Notes under the pieces: model-generated
The model's database searches: none
Seen by the model: the letters and a program-made list of their open reading frames with translations, nothing else
What the model was told of the DNA's origin: nothing
Made by a program: the position numbers and the translations under genes
Shown here: one piece after another, positions 59,419 through 64,000 of the stretch
How the letters are laid out: every line of letters begins with the position of its first letter
Numbering within the stretch: the stretch's first letter is position 1
NCBI GenBank assembly: GCA_022661535.1
Contig: JAKULF010000003.1
Location: 6,572,001 to 6,636,000 of the forward strand
Length of the DNA: 64,000 bases
Reading direction: 5' to 3'
From: Eutypa lata
Taxonomy: Eukaryota; Ascomycota; Sordariomycetes; Xylariales; Diatrypaceae

Positions 59419-61061
59419 CACAGCTGGAAAAACGGAGGAGACCCTCAAGCAAGACACATTTGGACCCCTATTTCTTGTTCAGAAAACCGCACAGATTCAT
59501 ATCTTCTCTTTTCTAGAAGTTTCTCATTTTAAGTTCTACCCCGGATGACGGGGAGCTCTTATTATTCTTATTAAGGGTGGTGTTAGCTCTGTTATTTTTA
59601 AGGTCATCCCCGACTTCCCCCGCACGAGCCTAACCCCGGATCGCCTTCGTTCCCATTCAAGACAATTAAACCAAAAAAGTAGGGCGGGAAAGGTCACGTG
59701 ACGATTCAATGGTTGGGGGGGGGGAAGGGGGAAGAAGAGCTGAGTGGCTGTGTTGGCGTAGTATATTATATAGTTCTAAGGATCAGGGGGAGATGTTCTT
59801 TGGTCTTATTGATGCATAGCACAAAACCGTAGTATGATGAACGTTTAAAGTAGCATCCATATAATGCTCTTCAAAGGCGGGGGTTAAGTTGTTGGTCGCC
59901 TGAGCAAGCATGATAGGTAGATAGGTAGGTGATAGGTATGACACGCAGGGCAGCAGTTATGGATGACTGACTCGCAGGGGTAGGGTACAATACATATGTA
60001 CTTACTCTGATAATACGTCGCAGATGATGTGGCTAGAAATTCGGTACTCGGTCCGTATTGAGTCTACTTGTGTACTCCTATCGTACCGAACAAGACTTTT
60101 AGTCCATTACACTTTGGATATGGGGCAATCGAAGGCAAAATATTCAACAACTGAAAGAATACATGGAAGCATTAACTACGTACACGAAACTAAATAGCTA
60201 GTTGCTTCAAGATGGGGACCTCGAGAATACGTATGTAGTAAAAAGGAGACTTTCTTAAATGCCAACATGTTCGTACTTTATCAGGAAACTGTAGCCGCAC
60301 TGGCAAGACTTGCAGACTAAAATGTAACGAAGTGGGTGATCCCTCACCGCTTTCGAACTCCACACGGCGTTTAAGGAACAGGGAGCCGGATTTATTAGAG
60401 CAGGTCACAGCCGGCACGACGGGATCACCTACGTACATATATATGTGGTAGTGGTTATAGAAGCCATAGTCAATTCGGATACATATCAGATATCCAATAT
60501 TGTGCCGCTTCCGTGCCGACCCTATTTACCTACCTACTTAGGTAGTGTTCTGCTTTGCTGTTTTCGTAGTTGATGCTGGCTTCAATTCTGGTTGATGCCC
60601 AGGATCCACATGGAAACTTTTCTTACTTTACCTACAAGGTACGTACTTCGTACATATGATTTACGTAGTTAGTTAGTGGCTGATATCGGAGTTTATGCAC
60701 AGAGATACTGGTATCACCGAATACCGCGGGTTTGGGAGTAATGGATAATCCTCACAGTTAACACCGCTTCAAGGCTACAGTGCTGACGCCAGATTTTGCG
60801 CAATGAGGCATCGTGGGATACCCCTGGGCATTGAATATATAAAGTGTATGTACGGAGTGTATAATTTAGTCATATCGAACAGTTCTCATATATAAACACA
60901 TCATAATTGTTGCGACAACACTTCCAATTAAACTCAGGACGGACATATACATCTCCTCCACTACTGTGCTCTCACGATCTAACACCTAAGCCTCAATTTA
61001 ATAGTTGTTACGCTTTGACCTAATAGTTTTACCTCACCTAAATATAACTACAGTTCCCAAC
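59419..61061. other. Divergent intergenic region, no gene seen
   Basis: Separates the Zn(II)2Cys6 gene (minus) from the next plus-strand gene. A poly-G run lies at 59715-59725 and GATAGGTAGGT-type repeats near 59913-59937. No coding sequence was recognised. Confidence 0.55.
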
Positions 61062-61904
61062 ATGCATCTCATTCTCACCGGTGCTACGGGCCTTGTAGGC
61101 TCAGGGGCCTTGGATGTCATGCTCAAGATGAAAGATATCACCAAGATCTCCATCCTCAGTCGGAGACCAGTCAAGATGGCGGAGGACGCCAAAGACCCGC
61201 GCGTCAATGTCATCATCCATAAAGATTTCGAGACTTACGACTCCCAGCTGCTCTCTCAACTTCGGGGCGCCAAGGGATGTGTATGGGCTCTTGGAATCAG
61301 TCAAACACAAGTCGGCAAGGAGTAAGCATCCTCATCATTACATACATCTTGGCACAGATATATACATATATATAACTTGGCCCACCTCTAACCCAAAAGC
61401 AGGGAGTACATCAAGATCACCAAGGACTACGCCTTAGCAGCATCCAAGGCATTCCAGGAGCTAGCCTCGGACGGCGAGCCCTTCAACTTCGTGTACGTGT
61501 CGGGCCTCGGCGCGACGTTAGAGCCGGGGAGATTCACGCAGATCTTCGCGCGAGTGAAGGGCGAAACCGAGCTGGCATTAGCAGAGCTGCGGAAGTCTAG
61601 CCCCCTGCTCCATGCTCTATCTGCTCGGCCTGCCGTGATAGATCCGCTCGACCACGACACGATCAAGCCCTATATCCCCATCGCTCCCTGGACCATCGGC
61701 GTTGCCCGTAATATTCTCGGACCGATCGTCAAGCGGGGACTGCCGAAGCTGTATAGCCCTACAGAGGAGCTCGGTAGGGTGTTGACGGAGCTGGCTATGG
61801 GAAAGCACACGGATCGGTTCACGGCCACCGATATTGGGAAGGTCGGCGAGTTCCCCATTCTCGAAAACACTGCCTTGAGGAGGTTGGCGACATTGCCTAA
61901 GTAA
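61062..61904 (+). CDS. NAD(P)-binding Rossmann protein (atypical SDR, NmrA/HTATIP2-like)
   Basis: Exons 61062-61321 and 61403-61904 join over an 81-nt intron (GTAAGC...AGCAG), giving 253 residues. The start MHLILTGATGLVGSG is the nucleotide-binding motif TGxxGxxG, followed by ISILSRRPVK, whose Arg residues after strand 2 suit NADP. FVYVSGLGAT is the usual strand before the active-site region, but the Tyr-x-x-x-Lys pair of classical SDRs is replaced, as in atypical members. Relatives act as small reductases or redox sensors; a specific function cannot be assigned. Confidence 0.88.
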
Positions 61905-63032
61905 GATTATCGGGCCCGGTTGCAAGGCGCCCTTGTGATTACCGTCCTTGCCATGTAATAGTATAATCACCATAGACTAGCGATACCCCTGTAACCATGA
62001 CGATAGATAGAATTCAGCTTTAATTGCCTTCTTATTCATAATTTATATGCGCCTACTGTAATATGAAGCCCCAAAACATGTACATTATCTACGTAGCTAG
62101 GAATAGATGTAAATCTGATTGGGCAACCCCATATGTCTAGTCCTGTATCTATAACAATGTCTATAATATAATTTATGCATGGAGCCGCTGCAAACGGCCG
62201 GAGAGTCTGTCTATTATACGGCATACCAGGGAAGTCGACTCTATCTCAAACCCTATCCTTGAAGCCCATTCGGAAAAGGAAACCCCATTTGTTTGCAAGT
62301 GTCTCGGATGAAGCTTTAACATCAATATATTCTTTGATCATAAGACAGGTCCTTGATTGGGGCTATTTGCAATATTATTTCCTCGGCCACCACAAAGTCG
62401 ACCGGTGAAATATTCACAACTATGTGACCATCCAGGCCGATGAAACAGTATAAAGAAGCATAACTATTCCTATATTATTTCTCAGCTTCACCCATTCCTC
62501 CTAAGGATCTTTGCTAGATCAACTCTATTCTATTCCACTGCTTGGTGTATTTTGTTGGGTCTAGTCTTCTCAACAACAACAACGTATTTATTACTGTGAA
62601 ATAAGCCTTCCATTGAGTAAATGACATGGCAGTAGTTTATTGTTTGCTATTGTCATGTCTTCAGAAACTGTAGGTATAACGACGAATGATTATTATTTCA
62701 TCCGCGTCTATTAGGAGACCTACTGAGTAGCTACACCCCCCAGATTAGAAAATCATATTCTAGTTAGATCATGTAAATTTCCGGACTTGGAAGATAATAG
62801 CTGCTTTCCAACCCCAAGACCGTGGATGAAGTGATTTACCCCTGGTTTTGAATATAATAAGGGGCTGCTCTACTTCCTAGGTACTACGTATAACGTAATA
62901 TGTCCTATAGTCACGTGATACCCCCATAATAATGTAACCCAAGGTGTGGATAGAATAACTATAAGGTACAATAATTACCAATTTGTTTAACCTCTGGCAG
63001 CCAGTACTAGTTCGTTCTCTGCTTTAGAATGC
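61905..63032. other. Intergenic, no gene seen
   Basis: 3' flank of the Rossmann gene and upstream side of the tRNA. Open frames such as 62175-62408 have no family features. Confidence 0.55.
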
Positions 63033-63140
63033 GGTTGTATAGTCTAATGGTCAGGACGTGGGATTCTGATGTCTGCTTGCCTTCGCTGGCAGCAAGATTA
63101 GAATCTTCCCGAAGTCCCGGTTCGATCCCGGGTACGACCT
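63033..63140 (+). tRNA. tRNA-Gln (CTG), intron-containing
   Basis: The acceptor stem GGTTGTA (63033-63039) pairs with TACGACC (63133-63139), with discriminator T. The D arm is GTCT...GGAC. The T arm is CCCGG-TTCGATC-CCGGG. The anticodon loop reads TTCTGA, giving anticodon CTG after the invariant T33. An intron of about 35 nt follows the base after the anticodon. The first anticodon-stem pair appears to be a T-C mismatch, so the exact intron ends are uncertain. The A and B box regions of a Pol III promoter are internal. Confidence 0.8.
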
Positions 63141-63760
63141 AAAATTATGTTTGTCTTTATTTTAATTTTTTTGCTTTTACTTCATACACACTCTGTGTTT
63201 GCATGCTTTGTTTTGGCTATTATTGATTTTCCTTTTTATTGATATTCTGTTCATTACATCCATGCCCCTGCTACTATCCGTAGCGTTAATTACAATACCT
63301 ATTACCTATAATGATGTGTGTGGGTATGTAATTAGTATTCATTTCCTTAACTTTCGTTTGATAGACCTTTGCCTACATAGTAATGTGTGATTGATCTATA
63401 GAGCGCAGGTATAATTACTACGGTATGGATATTTAACTTTGAACCATTCCATTCGTACCTGCCCTGTGTGATAGGATTGTCATCTTTGTAGGTACATACA
63501 TACCTAGCTTGCTTGACCCCACAGACCCCGCGATGCCGAACCCGCAATTGCTTACCTGACGCTATAGTGGAAGGGCTCGCCCTGCGCCTTGACATTAGCC
63601 CCAGATATGTTGATATTCTAGACGAAGTTTACTGAAGGGACCTCTCAATAAATATAAATTACAGCCCATTCACTTGTTGTCACACTCATAGTAGATACGA
63701 TACTGCTAGCTATATGAACATAACCATCCATCATCCTGTTCCCTGCTACCCGAAAAAAGA
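63141..63760. other. Intergenic, no gene seen
   Basis: A T-rich run (TTTTAATTTTTTTG) right after the tRNA would serve as Pol III terminator. No coding sequence was recognised before the GNAT start. Confidence 0.55.
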
Positions 63761-64000
63761 ATGCCAGACGCACCTTGTACGGTTCGGCACGCTCGTCGTG
63801 AAGGTGAGTTAACTTAGGTAGAGTCGCTATAGCTGCATAGCTACCTACCTACCTGCTTAAATCTGGATCTCTCCTTGAGTTCTGACGACACACAAACCAA
63901 CATCTATTGCTGCGTGCGGAAAGTAGGCTAACCATCCCCTGTCTGTCTATTACACACAACACAACAGACGTGCCCGCGATCCTCACACTAATCCGGGAAC
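63761..64000 (+). CDS. GNAT N-acetyltransferase, 5' end only
   Basis: Exon 1 is 63761-63803 (MPDAPCTVRHARRE), followed by a 164-nt intron (GTGAGT...CAACAG) and the first 33 nt of exon 2. The junction reads VRHARREDVPAILTLIRE, the beta1-alpha1 opening of GNAT enzymes such as polyamine acetyltransferases. These use acetyl-CoA to acetylate amines; the rest lies outside the window. Confidence 0.72.

Overview
The window is nuclear DNA of a filamentous ascomycete (Pezizomycotina). The evidence is short GT-AG introns (about 60-170 nt) with CTAAC-like branch sites, Zn(II)2Cys6 and HET-domain genes, fungal-type NRPS, UstYa and P450 families, and blocks of extreme AT content with C-to-T/G-to-A decay typical of repeat-induced point mutation (RIP). 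The species cannot be named from the sequence.

Layout. 1-1412: 5' part of a Myb/SANT-like regulator gene (minus). 2069-8045: a decayed DNA transposon with 49-bp terminal inverted repeats. 9043-11648: a small, apparently intact RiPP locus, with a Kex2-processed repeat precursor (minus) divergent from a UstYa/DUF3328 oxidase gene (plus). 13409-18355: a graveyard of secondary-metabolism genes (acyl-CoA thioesterase, MFS pump, cytochrome P450, thioester-reductase domain), each broken by stops, frameshifts or truncation. 20331-25646: an intact single-exon NRPS with order A-T-C-(degenerate A)-T-C, the order of the NPS6/SidD extracellular siderophore synthetases. 25874-33030: secreted CE1 esterase, a secreted/membrane protein of unknown function and a GT4 glycosyltransferase. 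34850-48226: an AT-rich compartment with an alpha/beta-hydrolase relic, a 9-bp minisatellite, a RIP-scarred HET gene, and a second HET gene split by a 5.7-kb AT-rich insertion flanked by direct repeats. 49073-64000: ordinary gene-dense sequence with a mitochondrial SCOT, an AhpD-like protein, a Dal5-type transporter, a Zn(II)2Cys6 regulator, an NAD(P)-binding protein, an intron-containing tRNA and the start of a GNAT gene.

Most notable is the RiPP locus. After a spliced-in secretion signal the precursor carries five Kex2 (KR)-delimited units. Three hold the core YGIIEYSIG or YSIIVYSIG, ending in YSIG directly before KR (or a terminal K). That is the position and shape of the YAIG core of ustiloxin precursors, so a dikaritin-type cyclic peptide is predicted. 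The only tailoring gene seen nearby is the UstYa homologue.

The AT-rich blocks explain much of the rest. RIP on transposons has spread into nearby genes, and in both the transposon ends and the HET genes the damage stops abruptly. All readings are by eye: no homology search was run, and exon borders are inferred from reading frames and splice motifs.
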